DNA from: Glossina fuscipes
Lineage: Eukaryota > Arthropoda > Insecta > Diptera > Glossinidae
Assembly: GCF_014805625.2 (NCBI RefSeq)
Contig: NW_023998417.1
Location: forward strand, 8,244,680 to 8,308,679
Direction of reading: 5' to 3'
Length of the DNA stretch: 64,000 bases
A program made the position numbers and the translations under genes. Below the pieces are notes generated by a model. The model was not told the origin of the DNA. It made no database searches and saw only the letters and a list, made by a program, of their open reading frames with translations. Position 1 is the stretch's first letter. Each line of letters begins with the position of its first letter. Shown here piece after piece: positions 38,201 through 52,680 of this stretch.

Positions 38201-39075
38201 TTTTTACCCTCCCAACTAGTTGGCTCTAAATCGTAGCTAATCTCTGATACGAAGTCTGTTTCAATAGCAAGTAGAAGGGGAAAATTTGTTATTTTGGAAG
38301 AGCAGAAGGAAGAATTTGAGAAATTTATGACGGTTTGCACACGCTCCAGCTGTTAGTAATGTGTGTGAAATTTTTCATTTACTTACTTTTTTTTTTTTTT
38401 TTGACTTTCTTTACCAGTTTTTTATTGCTTTTCTAATTTTGCTTATTTTTTTTTTGTTAAGACCTAAGAATGCAACCTACACAGTAAATGTGTTAACGAT
38501 TCTTTCATAAAATTACAAAAAAGGCTAACAGCAATACGAAATTGTAAATAGAATTAATGTATTTTCTTCTCCATCCCGGGGTTATTGTTCCTTTTAATCT
38601 TTGTGTTTTTTTTTTTTTGTTTTTTTCATTTTTCTCTCTCTGTTTGATGATTTTTTCTTCTTGAAAATCTATTACAAGCAACAGAAGTCATAAACTACAA
38701 ATAATAAGCCATAAAGATGGTAAATTTCTACTTTACTACCTATATATATATATATATGCTTACGTAACATGCAGTTGAAACGAGAGCTCAGTAAATGTTG
38801 CAGCAATTGCTTGAATGTCTGTTTGTCTTTTACTTTTAACCAGCTTCCATTCAATTTTTATACACCGTTAGCCAGTTGCTGCCAGTTGCTGGTGTTTATG
38901 TGTGTTTTATTTTTTTCGGAACATATGGTTCTGTTTTGTGTGTGCAGTATACTACTACTACTACTACTACTGCTTACTGCTCTTGGTGGTTAGTCAGTAA
39001 ATTTTGTTATGTTTCCACGAATGTTAACTCTATTCCGCATTCCTGAGATTTCTCTAGGTTCGGTTTTCGGTTGTT

Positions 39076-39113
39076 ACTGCTGCTGTTGCTGCTGCTGTTG
39101 TTGTTGCTGCTGC
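39076..39113. repeat. (CTG)n/(TTG)n repeat
   Basis: Imperfect CTG/TTG units inside the presumed sba-like intron. Confidence 0.8.
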
Positions 39114-40204
39114 CATTGATGTTATTTTTGTTGTTTTTATTTTTATTATTAATTTTTTTTTTTTTTTAATTTTTTTTTTTTTTTTTTTCATTTTTTATTA
39201 CGCGTGCTACTTGCTTTTGATTTATGACTTTTATGTTTGCTGGTATCCTCAGTTGGCACATTGTATGAGTTTTTCGTGGTTATTATTGCTGATATTTTTC
39301 TCTTATTATTGTTGTTGTTTTGTAAAGAATGCTGTTCTTGACCTTTGATGTACGAAATATATATGATTTAAAATCCAATTTGCGTGTGATCTTTTTAAAA
39401 AAAAAAAAAAAAAAACAGAAGTGAAAAACGAGGGGAGAGACCATAAATATTTATCTCACTATAATTTTGAGATTATTTGAAGAGATTGTTTTAATTATAG
39501 TAATTAGGTTCATGAATATATTGTTTTAATAGCTTCATTATTACTTTTAAAATTCAAATATATAGCGGTAAAAAAATATTAGTTCGCTCGAGGTTTTTTT
39601 TTTTTTTTTTTTAATTTTTGGAAAAAGCGATTCTTGTCTTGCAACTATAACTTAATTTTTTCTATAAGAATGGTATTCTTATCATTATTTTTTCATGTCT
39701 TTTCATTTGCTGTTGTTGAGATTCTGCCTTAAGTTTGTGAGTTACTGCATATTTTACTGCTACTAGCGCATTATGGTTCAATTGTTGTAATCTCATTATT
39801 TTAAGTAACAAGACGTTGAGTGGAAAGGATTATACAAAGCTATTTATAATTAAAATGGCTGCGTATCCTTATTTATTGCGGGATGTTCTGCATTAAAAAT
39901 TGGGCACGTGAAGAGTCCTCTAAAAAAAGCAAATCTCTCGGTACATCGTCAATGTAAAAATGCAGTACAATTTTGTAGGTATGTCCGAACACTACTAATG
40001 TTCCCTATATTCGTATATAGTTCACTTCAATTATTATTGAAAGAAATGTTCATGAATTGTACATGCGTGTATATAAAGACAGCTCGTTTAAAATGATTCG
40101 AAAACTGTTGCTCTTAGACTATTCTAATACTATTCGTTTTTAAAAATGAGAAGAAATAAAACAAACACACAGAGCAATTGTTAGACATATAGGCAAATAG
40201 GCAA

Positions 40205-40430
40205 TTAATCAGCGGGATAAACAAGCGAACCAAGAGGCGAAGAAGCGACGAAGAAGTAGGTGGACAGGTAGGGTGAACTTAGGCGGACAGATTGTGGAAC
40301 AAACAATTCGATAGACACGCGTCCAACTAGGCGGGTAAGCATAAAGATGAACCAAAGGACGGGGAAATAAACAAGCATGCGAACAGGCAGGTGGACGGTC
40401 AAGCGGCCGGAGCCGAAGTCCAGAAAACCA
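40205..40430. repeat. Degenerate GGCGGAC/AGGTGGAC-like repeat
   Basis: A purine-rich, G+C-elevated stretch of loosely repeated units (GAGGCGAAGAAGCGAC, AGGTGGACAGGTAGGG, AGGCGGACAG, AGGCAGGTGGACGG). It keeps open frames on the minus strand (40205-40549 and 40209-40433) whose predicted peptides lack any known domain. This is most likely an eroded minisatellite. Confidence 0.4.
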
Positions 40431-41997
40431 CACTGAATGAGAAGAAAAAAAAACCGCTTATCTGAATATTTATGGCCGCGAGAATTGCTGTTGCTATGGA
40501 GATAAGCCCGGTGATCGAAGTCCGGAGAGCGAGACGAATACGCAAACATATAAGTAGTAAGATAGGGAAAAATGCGTGTGGTAGGTGTGTACAGATGGAC
40601 ACAAAAATGTAGCTAGACATTGTTAAAGCAGCTCAGAAGTTCACGCTGAATACGAATACAAATTTATTAAGAGTTTTTATTTGTGTTGCAAAGAGAATAA
40701 TAAACGTTGTATGTACGTATTCATCTTATGCTGACACATGTAAAATTGACATTCTGCATAGGCGGCGCCAATCAATTTGCTATTCAAGTATTATTGCTTT
40801 TTATCTTATTTGGGTTATGTTACGATGTGAAAGGTTATTAAAGGTTAAAGCTTATATTCTGAGCCAATATTCGTTTTGCGGGAATAAAATTTGAAAAAAA
40901 TACTAACTAAGAGATTGCCGATGTCAGCGTAATCGGTCTACACATGATGTAAGCATTTATAGTAGCCCTTTAAAGATTTCTTTGAAGATTAGCTTCGACC
41001 TCTGACGAACAACTTCGCAAAAAGAGTAGAATGTTCATAGCAAAGCAAATTTTACGATTCTCATATCGATCGTTCATTGCACTCATAAATAACCATGGCT
41101 TACTCTTTCAATGCGAATATAACTTTTATTAATTGTTTAGTTTTTAAAGTTTCTGAAAGCACTTAAAACAACTTTATTTGTATTGATGGTGTGAATTAGT
41201 TTACATTAGTCATTATAATTAATTGATGACAATAATATTCACCTTATTATTAATAATTCTGGAGACCAATTAAAATAGATCCTTAAGAGAGTACCTCTGA
41301 AAACAAAAGCCTAACAGTTCTATGTGGAAGACTAAGACAATAGGAGCCGATGTAAGGGATCTTTTGTTACTGAAGTATTTACGCACATTGTATGGTTCTT
41401 GTTGCATATTCCCCACAGTTTCAGACGGAAGGTGATGGGCATAAGCAAGTAGTAGCCTTTGATTTATAAATTTTTTTTAAAGGGACAGACTAAGTCTCTT
41501 TATTCCCGATAAAGATCACAAATGATTTCAAATGCAGACAAACAATTGCGTAATTGTGATAGTCCGATTGACCGACACTATATATACACATATATGCATG
41601 CCTATATGTATTTCTTTTGAAATGGTACAAATATTGAATATACTTAACATATCGGGCAAGATGAGTGTGAAAATATGAAATATTTTAACGGTTGTTAAAA
41701 CTGAAATTAATGGTTTGTGTCGAAACACTATATTTTATCGTCTGGTTAATTTCTTACTCAATAACAATATATATATATATATATATAACGAATGAATGTC
41801 GAAGATATCATAATGTGTCAACTTTTTGAAATGTTTTCGTTCATATATTTAAGAAGAAGTGTAATAAAATTCTCGGGTTTGGTATTAAATTACTGAAAAC
41901 AAAAAGCAATGAATTTCATTTGACCATAATCATTAGGTCTTGTGTTAATCATTTAACTTTCAATAAACTTGGTAAAATAATCATAAAACATAAAACG

Positions 41998-42055
41998 GCA
42001 ACAGTAACAGCAACAGCAACAGCAAGAGCAACAGCAAGAGCAACAGCAACGGCAA
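41998..42055. repeat. (CAACAG)n hexanucleotide repeat
   Basis: About nine CAACAG/CAAGAG units. The minus strand reads as an Ala/Val run with no further coding support. Confidence 0.85.
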
Positions 42056-42605
42056 AAACTGTTTGTACATGAAAACCACACCATAACACCACATGCATAA
42101 ACACGATTACATGTAAAGTAATGTTATACACAAAAACAATTTAAACACGATTAAAATAAAAGTAAACACAGCATACACATCAACAACGACATATGAAGGT
42201 ATGCAATGTGTAGCTAGCTTCAATTTTATGCCTGCATATATGCATATATATGTACGTAAGTAGGTATGTTTTTCAGACATATAACAAACCTGAAATCACT
42301 ACAATAAAACCGCAATACATCGACAACACGTCCAAACTTAAAGGTGGTTGTTATAATGATAGGCACTCAATTTCACAAAAAGAAAAACAAAAAAAAAAAA
42401 ACAAAAAAGCGAAACAACAAAAACAATAACAACACAATAGCAATAAAAATAACTGATTTAACAAACACCCAGAAAAAAGGTAAAGAAATAAAGCCTTCTC
42501 TTTTTCATAAGAGACCCTATAATGTGTAATGTGATTATCATTAGCAGGCAGTAACAGCAACTGCAGCATCGTCATTGTTATCATCATTACCATTATTATC
42601 ATTAA

Positions 42606-42606
42606 T

Positions 42607-42645
<39 letters not shown>
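42606..42645. repeat. (CAT)n microsatellite
   Basis: About 13 units, producing a false poly-Met frame on the minus strand. Confidence 0.9.
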
Positions 42646-43124
42646 GCCATCATCACCATCATTAACTGCTAAAATCATAATCAACAACGGTAACGCGTCA
42701 CCGTATCACACCGCAACAGCACGCAAGACTATTCGCATATAAAGAGAAACCACTTCTTTTAAGCATGTTCGCACTTTCATTTAATTCAACAAAATAATAT
42801 TTTTTTTTTTTTTGTTTTTTTTTTTTCGTTATTTACAAACCACAAAACCAACAGCAACAATAGCGACAACAACAAAAACAGAAAAACCTTAAAACAACTT
42901 TAAACGAATAAAAAATAAGGGGGAAAAAAATAAATAATAACAACAATAACAAAAAAAAAAAAAAAAAATAACAAAAAAAAATCTTTAAAATGAAAGGCCT
43001 CTTTTTTTTTATTATTATTGTTGTTGTCGTTACTATTGGTGCTGCTGTTGCCGTTGAAAGGAGTGAACCAGTCAGTAACCCCGTACCGGTGACCATCTGT
43101 GAATGTGATTGAATTTACCGAATA

Positions 43125-43140
43125 AATAACAACAACAACA

Positions 43141-43185
<45 letters not shown>
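43125..43185. repeat. (CAA)n then (TA)n repeats
   Basis: AAC/CAA units followed by a 32-bp pure AT dinucleotide run (43154-43185). Confidence 0.85.
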
Positions 43186-43190
<5 letters not shown>

Positions 43191-44110
43191 TAGCTTAAGT
43201 TGATTTCAATAAATTCGGTTTTATTGCCAAAAGAAATACAAACACACACATTCACTCTTACATTGAACAACAATAAACATTATTTAAACAAAAAAAATGA
43301 ATAAAACCGAAAATCAATACTGATATTATATTTAAACCATATAAAGCACTTACTACTACCACCAGCTACATACAAGATGAATATAACGTAAATAAAATGT
43401 GTAATCGTGCTTTTGAAAACTAAAAGCCATTGTTGTTGTTGTTGTTGTTCTTATTATTTTTGAAAGTTTTCTTTAGTCAGCTGCACATGCGCCAAAAATC
43501 AAAAAGTAACCAACATTAATAGCAGCTGAACTTACTTACGGTTAAGAGAAGAATTGAATTTCTTTGTACAAACTGTCTTTCTTCTTGTTGTTGTTGTTGT
43601 TGTTGTTCTTTTTGCTTTTGTTTTTAAGAGAATTTATACATCAAAGCATTGAATAACGAACGACCTGTTTTCCAATTGATTTCATTTGATTACCAAAAAC
43701 ACTTAATATGGAAATTATGTTAAGTTTGTTATTTCTTTCGTAACAATATGAGATATGTGTGTAATCCTTTTAATGGCTTTTTCTTTAAGTACACTTGGTT
43801 TATTAGCATTTCAACAATCAGTACACAAACTCCTTAAAATGAACTCTACAGGTGATGGTACGTAGTCTTGAATTTAAAAATCCAGAACCATAGGTAAATC
43901 ATCATTAGATCCCCTTCTCAGTATTTGTTAATTTGAACTCAAGCTTCCTAATGAAATGATTCGTCAACGGACACCCTTAACTTGAAGTTCAATTATTTAC
44001 TTTTCATCAATATATATATTCTCTTAATTGTAATTGCGCTACTTAAACTAATGTGATTGGATTTATCCTTATGGGGGTTGATTTTTTTTAAAATGTTCAG
44101 CAATTTTTTT

Positions 44111-44252
44111 CTTATTCGCTATGTCCTAGTGGTTGACATATTCGTCTCTCAGGTAGAAGACCAAAATTGTGCTTTACTGCGCGGCATATGTGATAAAGTA
44201 TACTTATTGTTTTTCCGCCAGTTGGTAATTAATTAAATAAAGCCTTAGGGTT
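44111..44252 (+). mobile_element. SINE-like relic with A-box-like head and shared tail
   Basis: CTTATTCGCTATGTCCTAGTGG (44111-44132) resembles a tRNA A-box region, and AATAAAGCCTTAG (about 44236-44248) repeats the tail seen at 33.4 kb. The B box between them is not clear. It is probably a diverged copy of the same family. Confidence 0.4.
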
Positions 44253-46655
44253 ATATTTAAGTTACATTTCAATGTCAGTTACAGTTAACTGATGATTAAA
44301 TTTATCTAACTTTCAGTTGAATTTTTATTGAAAATATTCCTTACTATTGAAAGTCGACAATGAAAGCCCAATAGATGGTATGTTGGGCTGGCAAACCGCG
44401 CATTTTCCGTTTGATAGATCTTTTCGGGTAATTAAGTTGTCCTTGACTTGTCCACAGGCGATGTGCCAGGCTTTTTTAAATATTAACTGTAATTAACTAC
44501 ACTTCATCATTCTAGAGAGCTGATCCTGTTTCTGAAGCATTCATTAATTTTCCCTGGAATAAAAAAAAAAAAAAAAGTGAGAAAATGTTCATCTGTGCCA
44601 TAGCTGAGTAAATATCAGTTGTGATTAACAAATGCGATTTCGTGGATTCAAATGTCAGCGTGGCTTACAAAAACTAGGATGTAGCTGTAGTGCTCTTCTT
44701 TCGGTCTATTACTCTTTCTGTTTCTCTGTCTTCACTTCTTTCAAGCTATTACCATGTCCTACGTATAGAGCTCGTTCCCTGTAGGATTAATCATATTACA
44801 AAAAAAAAAAAAAAAAAAAAATTACTTTTGGCAGCGTTCCTATACTTTTACTCCACTCTTTCGATTGTTCACATCGTGTCCCCAGTTATACGCTGTACTA
44901 AACTTTATTAATCGCATACGGTTATCATTATATTATATCGCGACAAGGGATAAGAAAACTTCACTTGTGTCCTTATTTGTAATATTCAGCAAAAAGATTT
45001 TAAAAGCACACAGAATGTAATAAATTCGTGATCAGCAAAAGATTTTAATTCACTTTTGCTTATCATAATTCATGGCGTCACAAAAAAGGATGTCTTTGCA
45101 TATTTTATTGTAAGACTTTCTCCTTGTTTATTCTTTGTTTCCGTCATTCGATTTTGAAAAACAATTTTTAGGATATCATTACTCGATTGATGTTCTTTTA
45201 TTTCTTCGTTCACCTCTTTGCTCTTCGATTGTACATAATTCATAAAAAATTAATTCTCTTTTAGTTGTTGGCCATTCATCTCTTTCAGTCTTATTTCTTT
45301 TATGTCATTTAGTAGTTATTTCCTAACTAAGTTCATTAATTGTATACATAAGTATTTGCGATTTATTATATATATATATATATATATATTCCAGATTCTC
45401 AATTCATTTTATAAACAAATACTTAGTCTTACAGTTTGATTAAGAAATCGTGTTCTAGAAGTTCTAGTTAGTTGTCGAATACTTGCTTACTTCTATAAAG
45501 AAAATGTGCAACATTCAGAACATTTGCAGCACAGAATAGACGAGAAAGGGAAAAAGTGAGCTGATTGGTTCAATAAGAACATTTGGCATTGGCAAAAAGA
45601 GTTCGGTTTACAAGAGGATGAACATTCTGCCGCAATAGCGTGTATTCGCTAGATAATGCATATGCGGAGTGAGAAAGCATTAGCTTTTGGAACTAGTATC
45701 CGTGTTGTCGCACGCAAACAAGTCATCTTTATCTAGTCGCTTAGTACGAAAGAAGATTGAAAACATTTTCGTTTTCGTTGCCACCCCAGCCGCGAATGAA
45801 ATAAAATGAAAGGGAGAAAAATCAACTTTTTGCAACGTCATCGTTCATTTTCTATTGGAGTTGGGGTTCAATTTCTACAGTTCCTAACATCGACTTGGGA
45901 GGAGGAGGAAATTCATGCGCATCTATTCTAGAAACGCTACGGAACGTTGCTAAAGTTCTTTCAATTGATTCACTAAATTGCTACGATCTTTATATAACCA
46001 CTTTTTCGTCATTTCTTTTGTTCTGTTGGGATATATGATTCTTTGCTCTTGCACAAAAAAATTCACAAACTTTTTATAAATTTACTAATGGAGTGCATTT
46101 AGTTGCTTTTGTTCTTTAAACGCACTTTTTTTTTTAAAGGGGGGGAACGACGACTTACATCTTCACGTCAGTTAACGCCTACTTAAATTTTTTATTTCGT
46201 TAAAGAGCGAAAGTTCGAAATTTTGACAATCCTCTTCGCAGTGTTCGCCAGGCAAATGTTTACAGAAAGGGTTGTACAATATTCGGTTTAAATTGTATTG
46301 AGTTTCTTTACTTTTTTTTTACTTTTATTATAATTTTGCTCTTTACCTTTATTGTCTTAAATTGATATCTTAACGTTTTGTGTGCATACAAACATGTCAT
46401 CATAAGTGTTTAACCTGCTCGGTTGTGGCCTTTAAAAGTTTTTGTGGTCGTTGTGGCTTCTGTGTGTGCATGTGTTAGTTTATAAGTCTTGATGCATTAA
46501 ATGATTAAAAAGAAGCATTCACTTCACCTTTGAGAAAGATATTTGAAAAACGTTTCCTAAAAGCACAAGAGCACAAAAAGACACAACGAATTTATGCATG
46601 TGTGTTGGATTTCCGTTAAGCACTTTGTTATCTCGCACTTCATTTAGGGCTTTTA

Positions 46656-46658
<3 letters not shown>

Positions 46659-46694
<36 letters not shown>
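46659..46694. repeat. (AT)n microsatellite, 36 bp
   Basis: Uninterrupted AT dinucleotides. Confidence 0.9.
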
Positions 46695-46706
<12 letters not shown>

Positions 46707-48954
46707 GTATACATATTTTGTCATGTAATTTCATCTACTTAATAAATCTTTTCTTCAACATTTGCATTCATCAGTCTTTATATAGAGATAAAATAAAAAT
46801 CATATTTTTTTTTTTTGCAATCAACACACAATCCTTGTGCACATAAAGCATACAATACAAGCCAAGAGGCCTCTTGAGTGCTCAAGTGTGCTCAATTTAA
46901 GAAGAAATTGGTCTTTTTTCGGCTGGCTGACCGCGTCCCTCTATATATATCTAATACTCATCTCGCGGTTCTTTAACTTTATTATTTCATACTCTTTACT
47001 CATTATTCAATTCAATTGAAATGTCGCAACAATGCTTTATTTCCTTTCAATTCATTTCTTTTCTTTCATAATTTTTTTTTTTTTTTTTTTTTTTTTTATT
47101 TCAACTCATAACTTGTCATATTTGTATGCCCTTGTATTTCAAAAATTTTGAAATGTACGATTGTGTTTGCTGCGGTACATACATATTTGCAATTCTATTC
47201 TCCGTGCTGCCATTTCGATGTTATGTGTTGTTCATGTCACATTAAAAACGCATTTTGTTCGTTTCAAGAATAATTTTCATATTTATTGTCGTTGAGCATA
47301 TTAAGTATTTTACTGCCCAAGTTACATACATATGATGATAAGAAATGTTATACATTATGTTAAAAAGTATTATAAGGCCAGCGATAGAGTTACTTAGTTT
47401 GCCAGTATTTAGCAGCGATGGGCGGAAGGTGTAGGGGGCACTGGAAAGCAGTTTTTATTTTTCTTGTGGCAAACGGGAAATAACCTTTTCATGACAAGAA
47501 TTGACTTTTCGTATTATATAAGAGTTTCAAAAGACGTTAAGTTAGGAGCTGCAATTGGACCCCATTTCACATATGGGGGTATCGACTGAATGAGTTAAGT
47601 GAATATGTATTTGAATTGACTAGTTACGAACGACTGCGTTATGCTTCAAAACTTCATATTATAACGAATTTCTTCGGAGTCAAGAAGCTCCTCCACTCAG
47701 ACAAACAAAACAAGTATCGAAATATGACAGAATGTAAAGAGAATTGATCTTCAAAATTTGTCCTATTATCATAAGGAGAAAAAGTAGCATCAATTTGATT
47801 ACTGCCTAAAGGGTAAATGGAACAGCTCATGCTCCCAGATTTACAAATAGCAGATTTCTTTTCGAAACGAACCCATTCACGAAACCCATTCTTTTATAGA
47901 TCATATGTCGAAATTTGTACTTCCTGAAGCTAGCGGAACTGACTGGACTGAAATCAAATGAACACTTCTCCTATTTATTTACTGTTGTTACGATATCCCG
48001 CACAACGGTTGTATATAATTTGTTCAACAGTTGTATAGGAAAAGCATAGAATGCTGGCTCCGCATAGACGATAACGTGTATAGAGGGATCAGACCATTAG
48101 TTTTCGTCTAACTTTTTCTTTCCATGTTTTTATGCTTTCTATATAGGTCAGGTGGCGAATTTAAACCTTGCGTAGATGTAAAAGTTTGTCGAGTTTAATC
48201 AATCCAAGGATCGCAGACTTTCCTTTTTGCCCTCATCCAAAATTCTGGTAAGATGTTTAAGCTTCCAGTTCCAAGAGCTTATATCAAAGTTATTAGATAA
48301 TAAATGTATCGCAGTCAATAGGAAACCTTATTTACCTTGCGTCATTATATGCGACTTTCATGTTGGCTGTCATGTTGAATAACGTTACAATTGGACGAAT
48401 GTGAGATCTCTGCATAAAATGTATTTTGGGTGATTTTTCTATTGCTACACTACGGACTTAAGGGGACTATAAATTTCTTCTTGATGGTTGCATGCCTTTT
48501 GAATTAGAGTGAGATACTTGATGAAGTTTGTTATGTCAATTGGTTTATCTGTCATTTGATCTCTCAATGTATGCACATATGTATATATATGGTTGAGTAT
48601 AGTTAATGAAGCTTATTAATGAGTCCTATAAAGGGCGAAAAGCAAGAAAACATTGACAAGTTTTTAGTGCATTTTCAGCAATGATTCGAAAAGTGACGAA
48701 TAGTTTTAATTACTTCTTAAATATTAAGTAGAAGTGATGGGTATTTAAGATTCGGTTTATGGCGTGTGTAATTCTCATGCTTATGACGCATATTATTGTA
48801 TTTTGCGTCTTTCTTCGTTAAATATTTACCTTAATTTTGCGTGGCATGAATGTAATGCCATGAAAAAAAAAAAAAGGCATAGCATTAAAAAAAAGCAATA
48901 CACTCCCTACTACTATAATACTATACAGTACTTATTAGGTCTCTGTGTCCTTCA

Positions 48955-48955
<1 letters not shown>

Positions 48956-48985
<30 letters not shown>
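48956..48985. repeat. Poly(A) run, 30 bp
   Basis: Uninterrupted A run in intronic DNA. Confidence 0.9.
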
Positions 48986-48986
<1 letters not shown>

Positions 48987-49176
48987 AAAAAATGAAACCT
49001 TGTGAACAAACGACTTGAGACTTGTTTTGCCAGTTACCGCGTTTTTTCTGCTTTATTTTTTTTATAGAAATTTTAATTCAATTTTTTCTCCTTCTCATTA
49101 ATGTTGATTCGCTTAAGCTTATTCTTTATAATTTTTAATATATAAAGCATAAAAAAAAGATATGACGATTGCCAAT

Positions 49177-49178
<2 letters not shown>

Positions 49179-49217
<39 letters not shown>
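49179..49217. repeat. (TA)n microsatellite, 39 bp
   Basis: The longest pure TA run in the window. Confidence 0.9.
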
Positions 49218-49221
<4 letters not shown>

Positions 49222-51904
49222 ATAAATATTTTTATGAATATTTTAGTTTCGCCATTGCAGCATTTTTTCTTCTTCTTCTTCTTCTTATTTTTTTTCTTTT
49301 TTTTTCGTTCCCTCTCAATGTCTTAAATGCCTCTAATATTTATATCTTGTGCTTCATCATGCATATCTTTTCGCTTTTTTTTTCTTCGTTTTTCTTTTTT
49401 ATGAGCTCTCCGAGTCCTTTTCATAATTTTTTGATCGAAAGACAAGAACACTGAGCAAAATCGTAGTCAGAAAGTATGTAAATAAAAGGCCGAATATATG
49501 CAATGTGCTAATTGAATTGTTCCTTGGAATGATAAACGTTAAGGTAGAAAGTCGTGTTCTATTGCATCGAAAATGTTTTTTTTTTGCTTTTGTTGTCGTT
49601 GTATTTGATAAAACTGAAAATGCAAAATAAGACGGCAAAGAATAGGAGAAGGAAGAGGCAATGTACGAATTGTCGTAATCAGGCGATTTTGTGTAAGCAA
49701 AGACAAGATACATTTTCGAAAGTCTCAAAGTGTTAAACATTTGTTAGTGCTGCTTAGATGACGAGCTAGCAAGGACTTATGTTGTAATTACGATTAGTTC
49801 AATTTTTGTGCTAGATATGAAAGGGACTTAGAATATAAGACTTTTATTGCTTATCCTCTATATTTTTCATTTTCACAATAAGTCGTCCTTAGGCAATTTA
49901 CGTTTCGCACCTTAAATGCAATTGTACTTCTCTTTTAAAGTCATCTTTCACCATTTTTTTACCATCATTTTAATCGGTTAACGTAAGGTTGAATTGCTTA
50001 GTGTATATCATTGTAATATGAAAGCCTTATAAAGCGTTTAGCGGAGAAGAATGCCTCGGCTTTTAATTATTTTTTATTATTTCTCGACAATAGTCGGAGT
50101 TGCTTCCCGCATTAAATTCGCCCTTTAAAGCGTCAATTAAGCCAACTTTTCTCAAGTGAGTAACACTTGTAAAATAGTATTCTCTTGATTACAATATAAT
50201 TTTTTCGATTGATTTGAAGAAAAATGGTGACTTGCTGCTACTATTCCCGCTTATATCTGACATTTGATAGCAAAACTTTTATAGAAGAATTAAATACTTG
50301 AGACAATGAGAGATCTTCCGACATATCCTCTTACGAAAATTAATCGTTTATAGGCTACAAATAAAACAATCCTCATGCTCCGTGAGTATATTGTGCTACT
50401 AAAATATTGAAGGATTACGAATAAGTTTGATGATACGGAACGGGATGTGAAGTTGTTTCATTTGAAAAAGGACAATTTATGAACTCCCGGTTAGGTTTCC
50501 TGCAAAATTTTCTTTATTTAGCTTTAAATCCAAATGCATGCAGCATAGCCGCATACAGCATAGCTATATGTTGCACAATTGCGTAATTTCTTCTTGTTAA
50601 TCTATCTATCAAGTAATACTTAACACAAATGACAATTTTGGTGAGAATTTGCAGAGGGAATTCATTGTGAGTTGTTTAAGAAAAAAGTTCTTGTTTGATT
50701 ACCCTATATATATAAGGGTTTTACTAAAAGACATTAGACAAGCAACGAGTAAGGGGTAAGGGAGGAAATTTTGCAACCACGACAACTTTCCATCAATAAA
50801 TTTGCAGTTTGAGGATTTGCTGATGTAAACTTGGACTCAACAAACTTATAGGGCTTAGATTGTTGCCTTCACATTTTCTGGAAGGAGAAGATAAGGTTAT
50901 ACCACACACATGTCTTAGCAAAACATACAAGCACTTTTACTTTATTTCCATTCCATCTGCAATAAGGAAAAGTTATTGTAAATGCTCTCGTTTCGGAGAA
51001 ACTTTTATGCCTTGATAGTCACCGTGTGGTTTGTATTTACCGCATTTATGCTGCTTGAATGGCAGAATACTTATTTCGATAACGGCTCGGGTCTATCCTA
51101 GCAAGAGTTGACTTTATGATCATAAGAAAACAGTTCAGATTATAAGCTACTTTCTACTCTCCTTTAGCGTAAAAAAGAGTAATCATCGTACAGGTCTATA
51201 GGTACGAACAATGAATTTAGAAAGGCCTTTAAGGTGCAACTTTCCGGATAGTATGACAAAAATTTGCGTAAACAAGCCGGATTTGATAGACGAATTGCAA
51301 ATTTATACGGGGGAGACAAATGCGTGCCGTAGTTTTCGCCAAGTGAGAGCAATCAACTGTAGATAAATAAATTATTAAGTATAGCTTTCTTAGAACATCA
51401 AGACTAAAAGCAAAATCAAGCAATGATCGTCTGTTAAACAATAGCATCTGATGGAACTCCAGTTATTTGTTGTTTAGTTTCAGAGATCAATCGGACATTA
51501 AATCGAGTTCGATTCGTGATCTCTATTGCCCATGTCAAACCTGTAATAACCAAGATAATTGTTACTGTTGTCGAGAAATAGTTAGTAAAATCCTTTTTTT
51601 AAATGATTTCTTTATGCCAGACATCAGCTTATAAGGTCGTAGACTGGCATATAGATGTTGCTACTAATGACGAATCCATATGATTTTTAGATAATTCCAA
51701 GCTTCAAATGAAATGTGTCAAAATTTGATGACATTCCATTCGTTAGTTTGGAACTTACATTCATTTTAGTGGCGTTACTTTTATTTTTGTCGAACAATGG
51801 AAGAATTCGAATTTCATGTGTAGTCAAACATGAACTTTCCAAATGAAGTTATTAGATTTAGAATGTAACTGAAGGCTTTAGGGGATGAGAAGTTAATATC
51901 TTCG

Positions 51905-51960
51905 CCATAAGATTTGATTTACGGCAGAGCTAATAACAAACAAATGAATAAACCTTAGTT
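51905..51960 (+). mobile_element. SINE-like 3' fragment
   Basis: GATTTACGGCAGAGCTAATAA followed by AATAAACCTTAG resembles the 3' half of the 33.3 kb element (CCGTAGAG... then AATAAAGCC...CCTTAG). No A box is seen, so only the tail seems to be left. Confidence 0.3.
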
Positions 51961-52649
51961 ATCTTTACTAATCATTCTAGAAATGAACGAAGGACTATGT
52001 CAAGTTTAAACTTTACTAATTGACTATAGTTAACTAGCATTTAATTTTCGATGTTACAACTCTTCATTGGAGGATAGTCTCTCTCTCTCTGTGAGTAGAG
52101 TAAGTAGAATTCATTTATGAAAAGTTTTATAAAAACTTTTCACGGTGTAATCATCAACATGTCTTCGACTACAACACATGTTATGATTTAATATGCCTTA
52201 ATATATGTGTGACTATAAATATATATATATATAGATGTACGTATGCGTACTGATAAATATATATTTATATAAGTTATATATATATGTAGATATTTTTATG
52301 TGTAAGAATATGCCCATCTGTACCTGCCAAGAATGTCCATCACTTGTTTTGCTTTATGACATGTTGGTGATAATCATAATGTAATCAGCTATAGTGTATC
52401 TTCTTAATATATTGTAATAAATAATGTCCAATCCCTTTTAATAAAGTATTAAAAAATCCACATACATCTGACAAGTAACACGGGACGATCGAGAAGGGGA
52501 TCCAAATATTCATAAACAGAGACGCACAAGTTAACTAACTGATGGATAGAGAGAGGTATGCGAATAAAGTAGTTAAGGCTTGTTGTGTCAGCATTATGAG
52601 ACTGATGTTGACGAGGACCGAGATGTTGATTATAATAATAACGATGATA

Positions 52650-52678
<29 letters not shown>
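52650..52678. repeat. (GAT)n microsatellite
   Basis: About nine GAT units. Confidence 0.85.

Positions 52679-52680
<2 letters not shown>

Noticed and set aside
40205..40549. 114-codon minus-strand frame as a protein-coding gene
   Set aside because: Two overlapping frames are open, as expected over a biased repeat; kept only as a repeat and a low-priority finding.
42351..42662. 103-codon minus-strand frame with a Met run
   Set aside because: Product of the (CAT)n microsatellite and A-rich sequence.
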